A DNA stretch of 64,000 nt. It comes from an uncultured Oscillospiraceae bacterium. Lineage in GTDB: Bacteria; Bacillota; Clostridia; Oscillospirales; Oscillospiraceae. Positions 31,942 to 40,730 of the stretch are shown piece by piece. A program made the position numbers and the translations under genes. Position 1 is the first letter of the stretch. Each line of letters starts with the position of its first letter. The notes below the pieces were generated by a model. It saw nothing but the letters and a program-made list of their open reading frames with translations. It did no database searches and was not told the DNA's origin. The DNA is taken from assembly GCA_910587395.1 (NCBI GenBank), contig CAJULJ010000002.1, positions 1 to 64,000 of the forward strand. Reading direction: 5' to 3'.

Positions 31942-32847
31942 TCAGCTCAGGATCAACCCCCAGACCGGGATGGCGACGAGGCTGAGCACCGTGGAAGCCG
32001 CCACGGCGCTGGCGGCGTATTCGGGCGCGGCGTCATACCTGGCCGCCAGAACGGCAGAGGTCCCGGCCACCGGCATGGCCGCCAGGAGCACCGCCACCCC
32101 CGTGGTCAGCTGGTCCGCGGCAAAGAGACGGCAGACCAGGAGTACCAGCAGGGGAATGAGAATCAGCCGGATGGCACACAGGTACAGCACGTCCCGGTCC
32201 ACAAAATCCTGGGGCTTGATGCGGGAGGCGATCATACCGATGAGAAACATGGACATGCCCGTGTTGCACTGGCCGAAGGCGCGGATGGTTTTGTCCAGAA
32301 AGACAGGCAGGGGGGCCTGGGTGGCCATCAGCACCAGACCCGCTGCGCTGGCCAGGATGCAGGGGTTGGTCAGCAGCTTTACCGCCATGTTCTTTTTCTC
32401 GCGATGGAAAAAGCCCACCCCTGCCGACCACATGAAGATGCGCTGGGGGATGAGGTAGACAGAGGTCAGCATGACGCCCTGGGCGCCCCAGATGCCCTCC
32501 GCCACCGGCGTGCCCAAAAATCCACAATTGGAGCACAGGGAGCCGTACTTCATCACCGGCTGCTTTTCCCTGGCGCACCGGCGGTACAGCACCAGCCCCA
32601 GTGCCAGACAGCTCAGCTGGTTGACCATGGACACCACCAGGACGGAAAAAGTGCTGTGGAGCAGCTGGGCGTTCATTTCGATTTGAAAGGAGGTGACGAT
32701 ATTGCAGGGAAGGATCAGGTCCAGGATCACGTCGGTGAGGCCACGTTCAAAGCTTTCCCCCACAATGCGCTTGCGGAAAAAGAAGCCCGCCGCCAGCAGC
32801 AAAAACAGCTCCCCCTGGAGGTTGAGCAGATTGATCAGGTCGATCAT
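31942..32847 (-). CDS. AEC-family transporter (possible malate permease)
   Basis: A 301-aa protein with about ten hydrophobic segments split by a hydrophilic centre, the auxin-efflux-carrier layout. Family marks include LPCNIVTSFQ in the first half and MPVAGTSAVLAARYDAAPEYAASAVAASTVLSL at the end. It lies 6 bp after the malic enzyme gene. Malate or other dicarboxylate transport (as in MleP/MaeP-type permeases) is likely from context but not proven. It could instead export another carboxylate. Confidence 0.82.
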   Translation of the reverse strand: MIDLINLLNLQGELFLLLAAGFFFRKRIVGESFERGLTDVILDLILPCNIVTSFQIEMNAQLLHSTFSVLVVSMVNQLSCLALGLVLYRRCAREKQPVMKYGSLCSNCGFLGTPVAEGIWGAQGVMLTSVYLIPQRIFMWSAGVGFFHREKKNMAVKLLTNPCILASAAGLVLMATQAPLPVFLDKTIRAFGQCNTGMSMFLIGMIASRIKPQDFVDRDVLYLCAIRLILIPLLVLLVCRLFAADQLTTGVAVLLAAMPVAGTSAVLAARYDAAPEYAASAVAASTVLSLVAIPVWGLILS

Positions 32848-32853
32848 GGTTCG

Positions 32854-34029
32854 TCAGAGGCGGGCGGCGCCGGTGTCCCGGGCGGCCTGAGCCACCGCCG
32901 ACGCCACGGCGGGGCCTACACGGGGGTCGAAGGCCTTGGGCAGGATAAGGCCGGCGGCCAGCTCGTCCTCGCCCACCAGCGACGCCAGGGCGTGGGCGGC
33001 AGCCAGCTTCATCTCCTCGTTGATCTCTCTGGCCCGCACGTCGAAGGCGCCGCGGAACACTCCGGGGAAGGCCAGCACGTTGTTGATCTGGTTGGGGAAG
33101 TCGCTGCGGCCCGTGCCGACCACGGCGGCGCCCGCCGCTTTAGCCGCGTCGGGCATGATCTCCGGGGTGGGGTTGGCCATGGGGAACAGGATGGGGCCGG
33201 GGTTCATAGACTTGACCATGCCGGCGGTGACCAGATTGGGGGCGGACACACCCACAAAGAGATCGGCGCCCACCAGCGCCTCCTTCAGCCCGCCGCGGAC
33301 GGCGGGCCGGGTCATCCGGGCCAGCTCATCCAGGTAGGGGTCGTCCGCCAGATCGGGACGGCCGGGGTGAACCACGCCCTTGATGTCGCACAGCACCGCG
33401 TGGCGCAGGCCCATGGCCCACAGCAGCTTGAAGATGGCGGTCCCCGCCGCGCCCGCGCCGGAGAAAACGGCGTGAATGTTCTCAATTTTCCTGCCGGTGA
33501 TCTTCAACGCGTTGATGAGCGCGGCGGCCACAACAATGGCGGTGCCGTGCTGGTCGTCGTGGAAGATGGGGATGTCGCACTTTTCCTTCAGCTTTTTTTC
33601 GATTTCAAAGCATCGGGGAGCGGCGATGTCCTCCAGATTGACGCCGCCGAAGGAGCCGGAGAGCAGGTGCACCGTGTTGACGAACTCGTCCACGTCCTTC
33701 GTCTTGACGCACAGAGGAAAAGCGTCCACCCCGCCGAAGGCCTTGAAGAGAACGCACTTGCCCTCCATGACGGGCATACCCGCCTCGGGGCCGATGTCCC
33801 CCAGTCCCAGCACGGCGGTGCCGTCGGTGATGACGGCGCACAGGTTGTGCCGCCGGGTGAGAGCATAGCTCTGCTCCGGGTCCTTCTGGATGGCCAGACA
33901 GGGCTGGGCCACGCCGGGGGTGTAGGCCAGGGACAGGTCGTCGGCGTTTTCCACCGGCACCCGCACCGAAACCTCGATTTTGCCCGCCCACTCTCCATGA
34001 AGGCGGAGGCTTTCCTTTGCATAATCCAT
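32854..34029 (-). CDS. NAD(P)-dependent malic enzyme (decarboxylating)
   Basis: A 391-aa short-form malic enzyme turning malate to pyruvate and CO2. Seen: SLAYTPGVAQPCLAI, NLCAVITDGTAVLGLGDIGP, VKTKDVDEFVNTV, FHDDQHGTAIVVAAALINAL (metal ligands), VFSGAGAAGTAI (Rossmann loop), FPMANPTPEI, TGRSDFPNQINNVLAFPGVFRGA. There is no phosphotransacetylase tail, unlike the long MaeB form. AAAGGAAGG precedes the ATG. The partner gene is an AEC transporter, suggesting malate uptake and oxidation. Confidence 0.93.
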   Translation of the reverse strand: MDYAKESLRLHGEWAGKIEVSVRVPVENADDLSLAYTPGVAQPCLAIQKDPEQSYALTRRHNLCAVITDGTAVLGLGDIGPEAGMPVMEGKCVLFKAFGGVDAFPLCVKTKDVDEFVNTVHLLSGSFGGVNLEDIAAPRCFEIEKKLKEKCDIPIFHDDQHGTAIVVAAALINALKITGRKIENIHAVFSGAGAAGTAIFKLLWAMGLRHAVLCDIKGVVHPGRPDLADDPYLDELARMTRPAVRGGLKEALVGADLFVGVSAPNLVTAGMVKSMNPGPILFPMANPTPEIMPDAAKAAGAAVVGTGRSDFPNQINNVLAFPGVFRGAFDVRAREINEEMKLAAAHALASLVGEDELAAGLILPKAFDPRVGPAVASAVAQAARDTGAARL

Positions 34030-34431
34030 TGATGATCCTTCCTTTTGATCCGAAGCCTGAGCTCCGGGCGAAATTTGATAAATGTTAAGATACTACAAAA
34101 GCGCTCCCGTGTCAAACCCCGGAAAGGCTGGAACGGTGGGGGGCGGTCTGCGGAGGAAATGGACGGCGGCGTCTGCCGCCGGAAAGTCACGGGGGCAATA
34201 AGGCTGAGCTGCGCATAGTTGGTTGCGCTCTTTGAAATCGAACGATTTATGAATAAAATATGAATGAACAAGGGTCGAACACTGGAACAATATATGAATA
34301 AATTGTAAAACATTTTCCGCCTTTTCGGGAACATGCAACGTAAAGAGGTGGAATGTACTGATTTTGGCGCAAAGACGGCCGAAAAATCAATATTTGTATA
34401 TTTTGAACACAATGAGGGCAAAAATTAGCCC
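34030..34431. other. A/T-rich intergenic region, no gene seen
   Basis: About 400 bp between the divergent malic enzyme and the surface-structure locus. It contains repeated ATGAATAAA/ATGAATGAA words near 34249-34310. It should hold the malic enzyme promoter, which I could not place with confidence. Confidence 0.4.
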
Positions 34432-34459
34432 TTGCATTTTTGCAGTAATATGTTACAAT
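34432..34459 (+). promoter_or_regulatory. Promoter at the head of the surface-structure locus
   Basis: TTGCAT (34432-34437), 16-base spacer, TACAAT (34454-34459). Transcription would begin near 34466, giving a leader of about 305 nt before the first gene. Confidence 0.6.
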
Positions 34460-34465
34460 AAAAAG

Positions 34466-34771
34466 CAAGAGTGGGAAAGTTATGCGCTCAGCGGTGATTT
34501 TTATGGGTCGTAGCCTTTGTTTTTCCAATGACTTCCACATTTTTTTCGCAAGTAGACGTTTCATAGGTGGAAACGAATGTTCGACAAGATGCGCACCGCT
34601 GTGGACCGGGGAGTTTGAACCTTGCATGCAGCGCCCCAGCCTCGTTTGGTCATGCCCTGTGTGTGTTTCACCGGGAGCCGGTTGCGCCCGATGGCGGGTG
34701 CATATGCTGGATTCAGGGGTATTCTCGTCTGCCCCGATGCGGCCGCTTGCAGCGGAGGAGGACCCGAAGGA
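34466..34771 (+). ncRNA. Candidate structured RNA or leader upstream of the surface locus
   Basis: The first part can fold into a rod. CAGCGGTG (34489-34496) pairs with CACCGCTG (34594-34601), GTCG (34507-34510) with CGAC (34582-34585), and TTTGTTT..CC (34516-34526) with GGAAACGAA (34569-34577). An inner TTCCAC/GTGGAA pairing competes. Further downstream GGGG (34720s) and CCCC runs can form more stems. A strong promoter and no good open frame favour a functional RNA. The rod with internal loops is reminiscent of 6S RNA, but I cannot confirm a family; a cis-regulatory leader is the alternative. Confidence 0.35.
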
Positions 34772-35485
34772 ATGACGAACAAGGAGCTACAAAAACTGGG
34801 CCGCCGGGAGCTTTTGCAGCTGCTGCTCGATCAGGCGAAGGAGAGCGAGCGGCTGGGAAAGCTACTCAAGGAGAACGACGAGCACCTCAAGCAGCTGGAG
34901 GAGAGCTATGAGCGGCTGCGGGACCGGCTGGATAAGAAGGACGCTCAGATTCATGAATTGAAGGACGCGCTTCAGGCGGAGCGGGACAAGGCGGAGGCGG
35001 TCTCGCGTCTGGGCGGCGGGTTCAGCCCCGCTCGGCAGATGGCGGAACAGTATCCGCACCGGGGCCAGGGGTATTATCCAGCGCACGGCGGCGCGGCGGC
35101 CCCCGCCCCTGAGACAGGCGGTCTCCGGCCCGGCTTCCAGGCGCAGCCCCCCTATCAGGGCCAGGGTCCGGCTCCCTACGGCGGGCAATACCAGCAATAT
35201 CAGCCGCAGCCTGCGGACCCGTTTCCCTACCAGGTCCCGCCGCAGAGTCAGGCGCCCTTTACTTATCAGAGTCAAACCCCGGACCCGTTTCCCTATCAGG
35301 TTCCGTATCAGGAGGGAGCCGCGCCGGAGCCCTATTCCGCCGGCGTGGAGGCCCAGTATCAGTACCCGCCCCCCCGGCCCGAGCGCAAGCGGCAGGGCGG
35401 ACAGCACGGCAAGATGCCCTTTCGGCTGAAAAAGGATCAGGAGAACGGTAAAACGACCCTTTTTTTCGGCTGGCAACGCAATTAG
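34772..35485 (+). CDS. Coiled-coil protein with Pro/Gln/Tyr-rich tail
   Basis: A 237-aa protein that I do not recognise as a characterised family. Residues 1-85 form a charged coiled coil (LGRRELLQLLLDQAKESERLG...LRDRLDKKDAQIHELKDALQ). Residues about 100-215 are low-complexity and rich in P, Q, Y and G with repeated PFPYQVP-type units. The last 25 are basic. ATG 34772 follows AGGAGGACCCGAAGG; the frame extends upstream to 34622 but only through the structured leader. It precedes signal peptidase by 3 bp, so a role in assembling the surface structures of this locus is likely but unproven. Confidence 0.65.
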   Translation: MTNKELQKLGRRELLQLLLDQAKESERLGKLLKENDEHLKQLEESYERLRDRLDKKDAQIHELKDALQAERDKAEAVSRLGGGFSPARQMAEQYPHRGQGYYPAHGGAAAPAPETGGLRPGFQAQPPYQGQGPAPYGGQYQQYQPQPADPFPYQVPPQSQAPFTYQSQTPDPFPYQVPYQEGAAPEPYSAGVEAQYQYPPPRPERKRQGGQHGKMPFRLKKDQENGKTTLFFGWQRN

Positions 35486-35488
35486 GAA

Positions 35489-36115
35489 ATGGTGGACCCG
35501 ATGAAAAAGGAGAAGAAGGAAAAGCGCGGCGGAAATGTGCCCAAGAAGCCGCTGGAGATGCCCACCATCGAGCAGCTGGAGGCGGAGCTGGGGCGGGAAA
35601 AATACCGCTGGCGGTTCCGCCGGGTGATGCGCAACACCATTTACGCGTTGGTCACTGTGGCCGCCGCCGCCGTGCTGGTGGCTACGCTGTGGATGCCGGT
35701 GCTCCAGATCAGCGGCAACTCCATGACCCCGACCCTCACCGGCGGGGAGGTGGTGGTGACCCTCAAAGGGTCCAGCTTTGAAACCGGGGACATCATAGCG
35801 TTTTATTACGACAACAAGATCCTGGTCAAGCGGGTGATCGCGGGGCCCGGCGACTGGGTGGACATCAAAGAGGACGGCACCGTGCTGGTCAACGAGCAGG
35901 AGCTGTATGAGCCGTATCTCGTGGAAAAGGCCCTGGGGGACTGCGACATCACGCTGCCTTACCAGGTGCCGGAGTCAAAGATCTTTGTCATGGGCGACCA
36001 CCGCAGTGTATCGGTGGACTCCCGGAACACGGCCCTGGGCTGTGTGGCATACGATCAGATTGTGGGAAAGCTTATGATCCGTGTCTGGCCCTTTGAAGTG
36101 CTGGGCGTGATCTGA
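35489..36115 (+). CDS. lepB: Signal peptidase I
   Basis: A 208-aa type I signal peptidase. A basic cytoplasmic N-terminus of about 50 residues leads to one membrane helix (TIYALVTVAAAAVLVATLWM). The catalytic Ser78 is in SGNSMTPTL and Lys114 in ILVKRVIAGPGD; the box MGDHRSVSVDSR is also present. It cleaves signal peptides outside the membrane. In pilus loci a dedicated peptidase often sits with the pilins and sortases, as here (SipA-like role is inference). ATG 35501 is an alternative start with a better GGTGG site. Confidence 0.92.
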   Translation: MVDPMKKEKKEKRGGNVPKKPLEMPTIEQLEAELGREKYRWRFRRVMRNTIYALVTVAAAAVLVATLWMPVLQISGNSMTPTLTGGEVVVTLKGSSFETGDIIAFYYDNKILVKRVIAGPGDWVDIKEDGTVLVNEQELYEPYLVEKALGDCDITLPYQVPESKIFVMGDHRSVSVDSRNTALGCVAYDQIVGKLMIRVWPFEVLGVI

Positions 36116-36166
36116 CGGGCGATGGACGGAAGAACTAGTTTGCAGGAAAGGAGGGAGCGCAAGGCT

Positions 36167-39100
36167 ATGGCAAAAAATCTGATTGCGGAAGCCGAACGGT
36201 ATTTGAGCTCCCAACACAAGGATAAACGCAGGTCGCAAGTGCTGCGCGTTTTGGCGGTGCTGGTGGTGTTTGTCACCATCTACGCACTGATCCTGCCGGC
36301 TGTCACCATGTCCAACGAGGTGGAGTGCGGAATGGCGGAGCATGTCCACAGCGAGAGCTGCTGGGAGGAGCAGCTGGCTCTGCCCCAGCCCCAGCTGGTG
36401 TGCACCGTGGGACGGCTGGGGACGGTGCTGCATACCCATGACAGCTACTGCTATGACAGCCTGGGTGAGCTGGTGTGCTCCCTGGAGGAGCGGGAGGCCC
36501 ATGTCCACGGTCCCGAGTGCTATCAGGAGCAGCGCACGCTGCTCTGCGGGCAGGTCGCTGACCCGGGCCATCAGCACGGAGCCTCCTGTTATTCCTATAT
36601 CCGTATGGAAAATGCGGATGTGGAGAGCGTGAGCGGCTACACCTGCGGCATGCAGGAGGGCGGGGACGCCCACCGCCATGTGGAGGAATGCTATCCCGAG
36701 GAGCGGGCGGCGGAGCCCCTGTGCGGACGGGAAGAGACCGGGGACGAGTACGACGAGGAGGGCAATGTGGTCCGCCAGGGCCACAGCCATACCGAGGAGT
36801 GCTGGCTGGTGCGGGTGCATGAAAAGCTTGTCTGCGGCCAGGAGGAGACGGACGACCAGTACGACGAGGAGGGTAACCTGATCCAACAGGGGCACCGTCA
36901 CACCGGCAGCTGCCGGCTGACCGGTGACGAGCTGTGCTATCAGTACGGCTGCGGGCGGCATGAGAGCGCGGGCCACGTCCACACCGCCGCGTGCGGACAG
37001 GGGGGCGTTCAGGCGGATTCCCAGGGTGAGCTGTGGGAGCAGGTCCTGACCTGCGGCGAGGAGGAGCGCGAGCCCGGCCACGTCCATGCCGACGAATGCT
37101 ATGAGATCAATCAGGTGCTCACCTGCCACAGGCAGGAGATACAGCCCCATACCCATGGCGCGGGCTGCTATGACGAGGGCGGCGCGCTGATCTGCGGGAA
37201 GGCTGAAAGCTTGGCCCACCAGCACACCAGTGAGTGCTTCTTCATGCCGGAGGGCGATCCGGAGCCGACGCGCACCCTGATCTGCGGTCAGGAGGAGCAT
37301 ACCCACACCGAGCAGTGCTTTGTGAAGCTGACCCCCAAGGATGAGCAGGCATTCTATTGTGGCCAGAACGAACATATCCACACCATGCCGGAGTGCTTCT
37401 TCGAGACGGGGGCGCTGCGGTGCACCCTGGTGGAGCATGTTCACGATTTGACCTGCATGGAGCCGCCGGCGGAGGTATCGGAGGAGCCTGTGGAGTCTCA
37501 GGAGCCCGTGGATTCGGAGGCTCCTGAGCAGCCGGTGGCGGAGGGCGTGGAGCTGACGGACGCCAAGTTTACCTATGTTAATGAGGCGTTTACCATGACC
37601 TTTACGGTGAACGGCTTCGCTCGGGTGGCCGATGACGGGACGGAGCCCGAGCGGCAGACCCAAAGCGGCGGAGCATTCAGTGATCCGCCCCCCGCCCCCA
37701 GCGGCGAGGAGCTGGTGGACATCACAAATCAGATGGTACCCCTGGCGGCGATGCCCAGGATGCTGGCGCTCGCGGCGTGGGATGACAACGCGCCGGACAG
37801 CGCGGCGCCGCCTTCAACAGATGAATTCAACGGCACGGCCGTCTCGGGTTCGAGCATCGAACCCGAGGGGACTGCTGTTGATAACAGCAGTCATACCCCT
37901 TTAAATGACCAGGAGGCGGAGGAGTCTGTGCCCGCCGAGACTCAGCCTGCGGCCAGCGCCGCGCTGGTTCAGCCCGAGGTGAAGGAGGAGCGGCAGCTGC
38001 TGGACCCCGCTCAGGTCCGGTTCGTGGTGGAGCCCGTGGAGGACACGGAGGAGTGGGAGAAGGTCCTGGCCGCGGCCTCGGAGATGGGCGAGGGTGAGCA
38101 GGCCGTGGTGCTGCAAATGCTCAGCGTGTCCGCCTATGCCGGGGACGGCAGGAAGCTGGACCTGTCCGGCTGGGACATCTACGTGGAGGCCGAGTTCTCC
38201 GATGAGCTGGTGAGCTACGCGGCCAGCATGGAGGAGCAGGTTAACGCCATCGGCGAGACGGACGAGGCGTCCGGCGCGGCGGACGCTCCCGCCGGAGGGA
38301 GCGAGGCCGTCATCTCCGTGATGGACCTGGAGACCTACGACGAGATGACCTATGCGGCCATCAGCGAGAGCAGGCGCGTGGTCTCCTTCCGTATGAACAC
38401 GGCAAAGAATGACGGCAGAATGGCGCTGATGCTCATCAAGAACGTGTATCCCCACTTCGATGTGCAGTATTACGCCTATATCAAGCAGCCGGATACGGCC
38501 AAGCCGCCGGTGAGCAACTCTGACGGTACGGCGAACAAGGGCGACCCGCTGCCCTTTATCGACACCAGCGCGAAGACTAACAACGGCAAGGCAACGCTGC
38601 CCAGCAATGAGAAACCGAACCCGGAAATCAAATGGATTCAGGCGGTGTGTGAGGAGAATGACGACAGGGGGGCGAAGGGCTCAATCATATATGACAAGGG
38701 CACCCTTCAGCAGATATACCTCGACAGTACGCTGCAGTTTAATCCCCAAAAAGAGGACCTGACGGTGGACGGCCTGCTGAACATTACGGAGCTGGAAAAT
38801 GATGCCCTGGAGACCATGTCGCAGCACTATGAGCTGCGGGAGGTGTGGGTGCTGCAGCCCGGAGGCGCCCCCGATGATGATAACGCCTGGGAGAAGTATC
38901 CGGCTGACGGGATACAGTTCACAAACAACCCGGCGGCGGCCGACCCGGACAATGGTGTGATTTTGATTCAGGAGACCGAGGCGGTCAGAACGGCGCTCCG
39001 CCTGGTCTATGACCAGAAGAAGCATAAGGATTCCGCGTCCCACAGCGTCATGTTTTATGACTATGATGTCACTGAGGGTGTGATCACGGAAGGTGCAAAC

Positions 39101-40669
39101 AAGGACAAAGTGAATGTGGAGAAAAAAGGCATTAATGGCAATGGTCAAGCCGCTGACAATCATGGCCTGGGCTTTGGCAACGGTCCCGGCGTGTTAGGGA
39201 CGGGCCTGGGCGCAAACACAGGAACGGACGGAAAGAAAATCAACATGGCAAACAGCACGAGTGACGTTTACAGGGGCTGCTCCTTCGGCCTGGTAAGCAG
39301 CATGAACGGTGACAACGACGTGACGTTCGGCAACGGAGTGACCGGCCCCAGCCTGTTTGGCACCACAAGCAAGGGTGTGACGGGCAAGACCCTGATAGAC
39401 GGCTATTCCCTAAAGTTCAAGGGCGAGGGCGACACCTACACCATGACAGCGGTGACGAAGAAAGACCCGGAGACGAAGAGTGACGTCAGCGTACTGGACG
39501 ATTTGGATAGATTACAGCATATCATGTTTGCCTATAACAAAAAGAGCGTAATCTGGTCCAATGAGTTCTGGCCGCTGGATAAAGAGAATGCGGTGGACCC
39601 CAAGTTTGGCGCGAGGAAAGATCTCAGCACAGTAGAGGCAAACGGTAATGGCAATTTTAACCTTCCCGCCAGCGACTTTGGCGAGGACCACAACGCCTAT
39701 TTCGGGATGCACTTTACCATCCAGTTCACCCTGCCCAAGAACTACGTCGGCCCGCTGGAGTACTACTTCTACGGCGACGACGACATGTGGGTGTTCCTGG
39801 GCAACGAGCTGGTGTGCGACATCGGCGGCGTCCACTCCGCCGTGGGCGAGTACGTGGACCTGTGGGATTACCTGGGCGGCGACGAGGCCCGGTACAAGGA
39901 GCGTTCCTCGGATCAGACCCACACCCTGTCCTTCTTCTACACCGAGCGCGGCGCGTCCGGCTCCACCTGCTGGATGCAGTACACCCTGCCCAACGCGATC
40001 ACCGTCCCCACCATCCCGGAGCCGGGCAAGGGACCCGGCCTAACCATCGAGAAAGAAGTGGCGGGCAACATGGCCACCGAGGAGGAGAAGAACGCCACCT
40101 ATTACTTCGACCTGGACCTGACCGGCCTGGGGACCGGCATCTTCGGCGGCAAGCTGTACGCCAAGGACGAGTCCGGCAATGCGTATCTTGTGAACGTGAC
40201 AAGCACTCTGTTGGACGGCAGACTGGTCTACACCTCCAACGGTGAGGCGGATAATAATCCAGATAAGGATAAGCTGGATTATACCAATATTCAGCTCACG
40301 GGCGGGAAAATCCGCTTCCCGCTGAAGCACGGGTGGAAGCTGGTCATTCAGGACCTGCCCGCCACGGCGGGTTACACGGTGAAGGAGGTGTTCCCGGACA
40401 ACTCGAACGGCAAGCCGCCGGAGCACTGCGTGGTCACCGTCTCAAAGGACGGCGGCGGGGCGGTGGCTGGAGACACCGCCAGCGATACGAGCGTCAAGGC
40501 GGACGGCTCCTTGGTGCGTTTCACCAACAGCTTCGGCTACGAGCTGCCCGAGACGGGCGGGACGAGGGCCCAATGGTATACTATGGCAGGGTTGCCGCTG
40601 ACAACAGCGATGTTCTGCCTGTGGTATAAAAAGAAATCCCGGGGAGAGGGGGCGGCGGATGAAGCATGA
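36167..40669 (+). CDS. Large LPETG-anchored adhesin with 14 HxH...C units
   Basis: A 1500-aa surface protein. Near the N-terminus is one hydrophobic segment (VLRVLAVLVVFVTIYALILPAV). Residues about 55-430 contain 14 units of the form H-x-H-xxx-C-Y/F...L-x-C-G-x-E-E, rich in His and Cys. Then comes an acidic, Pro/Glu-rich stretch and a long beta-type region. A fibro-slime/PA14-like domain follows (YFGMHFTIQFTLPKNYVG, YYFYGDDDMWVFLG, VCDIGGVHS; about 1175-1275), then a Cna-B/SpaA-like domain with TIEKEVAGN (about 1290-1455). The end is LPETGG, a helix and KKK, the sortase signal. ATG 36167 follows AAAGGAGGG. It is probably the tip adhesin of the pilus encoded next; His/Cys units may bind metal. 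Confidence 0.88.
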   Translation: MAKNLIAEAERYLSSQHKDKRRSQVLRVLAVLVVFVTIYALILPAVTMSNEVECGMAEHVHSESCWEEQLALPQPQLVCTVGRLGTVLHTHDSYCYDSLGELVCSLEEREAHVHGPECYQEQRTLLCGQVADPGHQHGASCYSYIRMENADVESVSGYTCGMQEGGDAHRHVEECYPEERAAEPLCGREETGDEYDEEGNVVRQGHSHTEECWLVRVHEKLVCGQEETDDQYDEEGNLIQQGHRHTGSCRLTGDELCYQYGCGRHESAGHVHTAACGQGGVQADSQGELWEQVLTCGEEEREPGHVHADECYEINQVLTCHRQEIQPHTHGAGCYDEGGALICGKAESLAHQHTSECFFMPEGDPEPTRTLICGQEEHTHTEQCFVKLTPKDEQAFYCGQNEHIHTMPECFFETGALRCTLVEHVHDLTCMEPPAEVSEEPVESQEPVDSEAPEQPVAEGVELTDAKFTYVNEAFTMTFTVNGFARVADDGTEPERQTQSGGAFSDPPPAPSGEELVDITNQMVPLAAMPRMLALAAWDDNAPDSAAPPSTDEFNGTAVSGSSIEPEGTAVDNSSHTPLNDQEAEESVPAETQPAASAALVQPEVKEERQLLDPAQVRFVVEPVEDTEEWEKVLAAASEMGEGEQAVVLQMLSVSAYAGDGRKLDLSGWDIYVEAEFSDELVSYAASMEEQVNAIGETDEASGAADAPAGGSEAVISVMDLETYDEMTYAAISESRRVVSFRMNTAKNDGRMALMLIKNVYPHFDVQYYAYIKQPDTAKPPVSNSDGTANKGDPLPFIDTSAKTNNGKATLPSNEKPNPEIKWIQAVCEENDDRGAKGSIIYDKGTLQQIYLDSTLQFNPQKEDLTVDGLLNITELENDALETMSQHYELREVWVLQPGGAPDDDNAWEKYPADGIQFTNNPAAADPDNGVILIQETEAVRTALRLVYDQKKHKDSASHSVMFYDYDVTEGVITEGANKDKVNVEKKGINGNGQAADNHGLGFGNGPGVLGTGLGANTGTDGKKINMANSTSDVYRGCSFGLVSSMNGDNDVTFGNGVTGPSLFGTTSKGVTGKTLIDGYSLKFKGEGDTYTMTAVTKKDPETKSDVSVLDDLDRLQHIMFAYNKKSVIWSNEFWPLDKENAVDPKFGARKDLSTVEANGNGNFNLPASDFGEDHNAYFGMHFTIQFTLPKNYVGPLEYYFYGDDDMWVFLGNELVCDIGGVHSAVGEYVDLWDYLGGDEARYKERSSDQTHTLSFFYTERGASGSTCWMQYTLPNAITVPTIPEPGKGPGLTIEKEVAGNMATEEEKNATYYFDLDLTGLGTGIFGGKLYAKDESGNAYLVNVTSTLLDGRLVYTSNGEADNNPDKDKLDYTNIQLTGGKIRFPLKHGWKLVIQDLPATAGYTVKEVFPDNSNGKPPEHCVVTVSKDGGGAVAGDTASDTSVKADGSLVRFTNSFGYELPETGGTRAQWYTMAGLPLTTAMFCLWYKKKSRGEGAADEA

Positions 40670-40730
40670 ACCCCCTCCTCCCAAGTGAGACGCGCTTGAA
40701 AGCAAGGAAAGATTGAAAGGAGAACAACGA

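Noticed and set aside
31927..34032. 701-codon plus-strand frame opposite the AEC transporter and malic enzyme genes
   Set aside because: It mirrors two clear genes and shows only low-complexity Gly/His/Gln composition.
34622..34771. Upstream extension of the coiled-coil gene
   Set aside because: The extra 50 codons run through the structured leader with no ribosome site; ATG 34772 has AGGAGG in front.
35975..37663. 562-codon minus-strand frame opposite the adhesin repeat region
   Set aside because: It reads as the reverse of the HxH...C repeats, giving artificial Leu/His-rich repeats.
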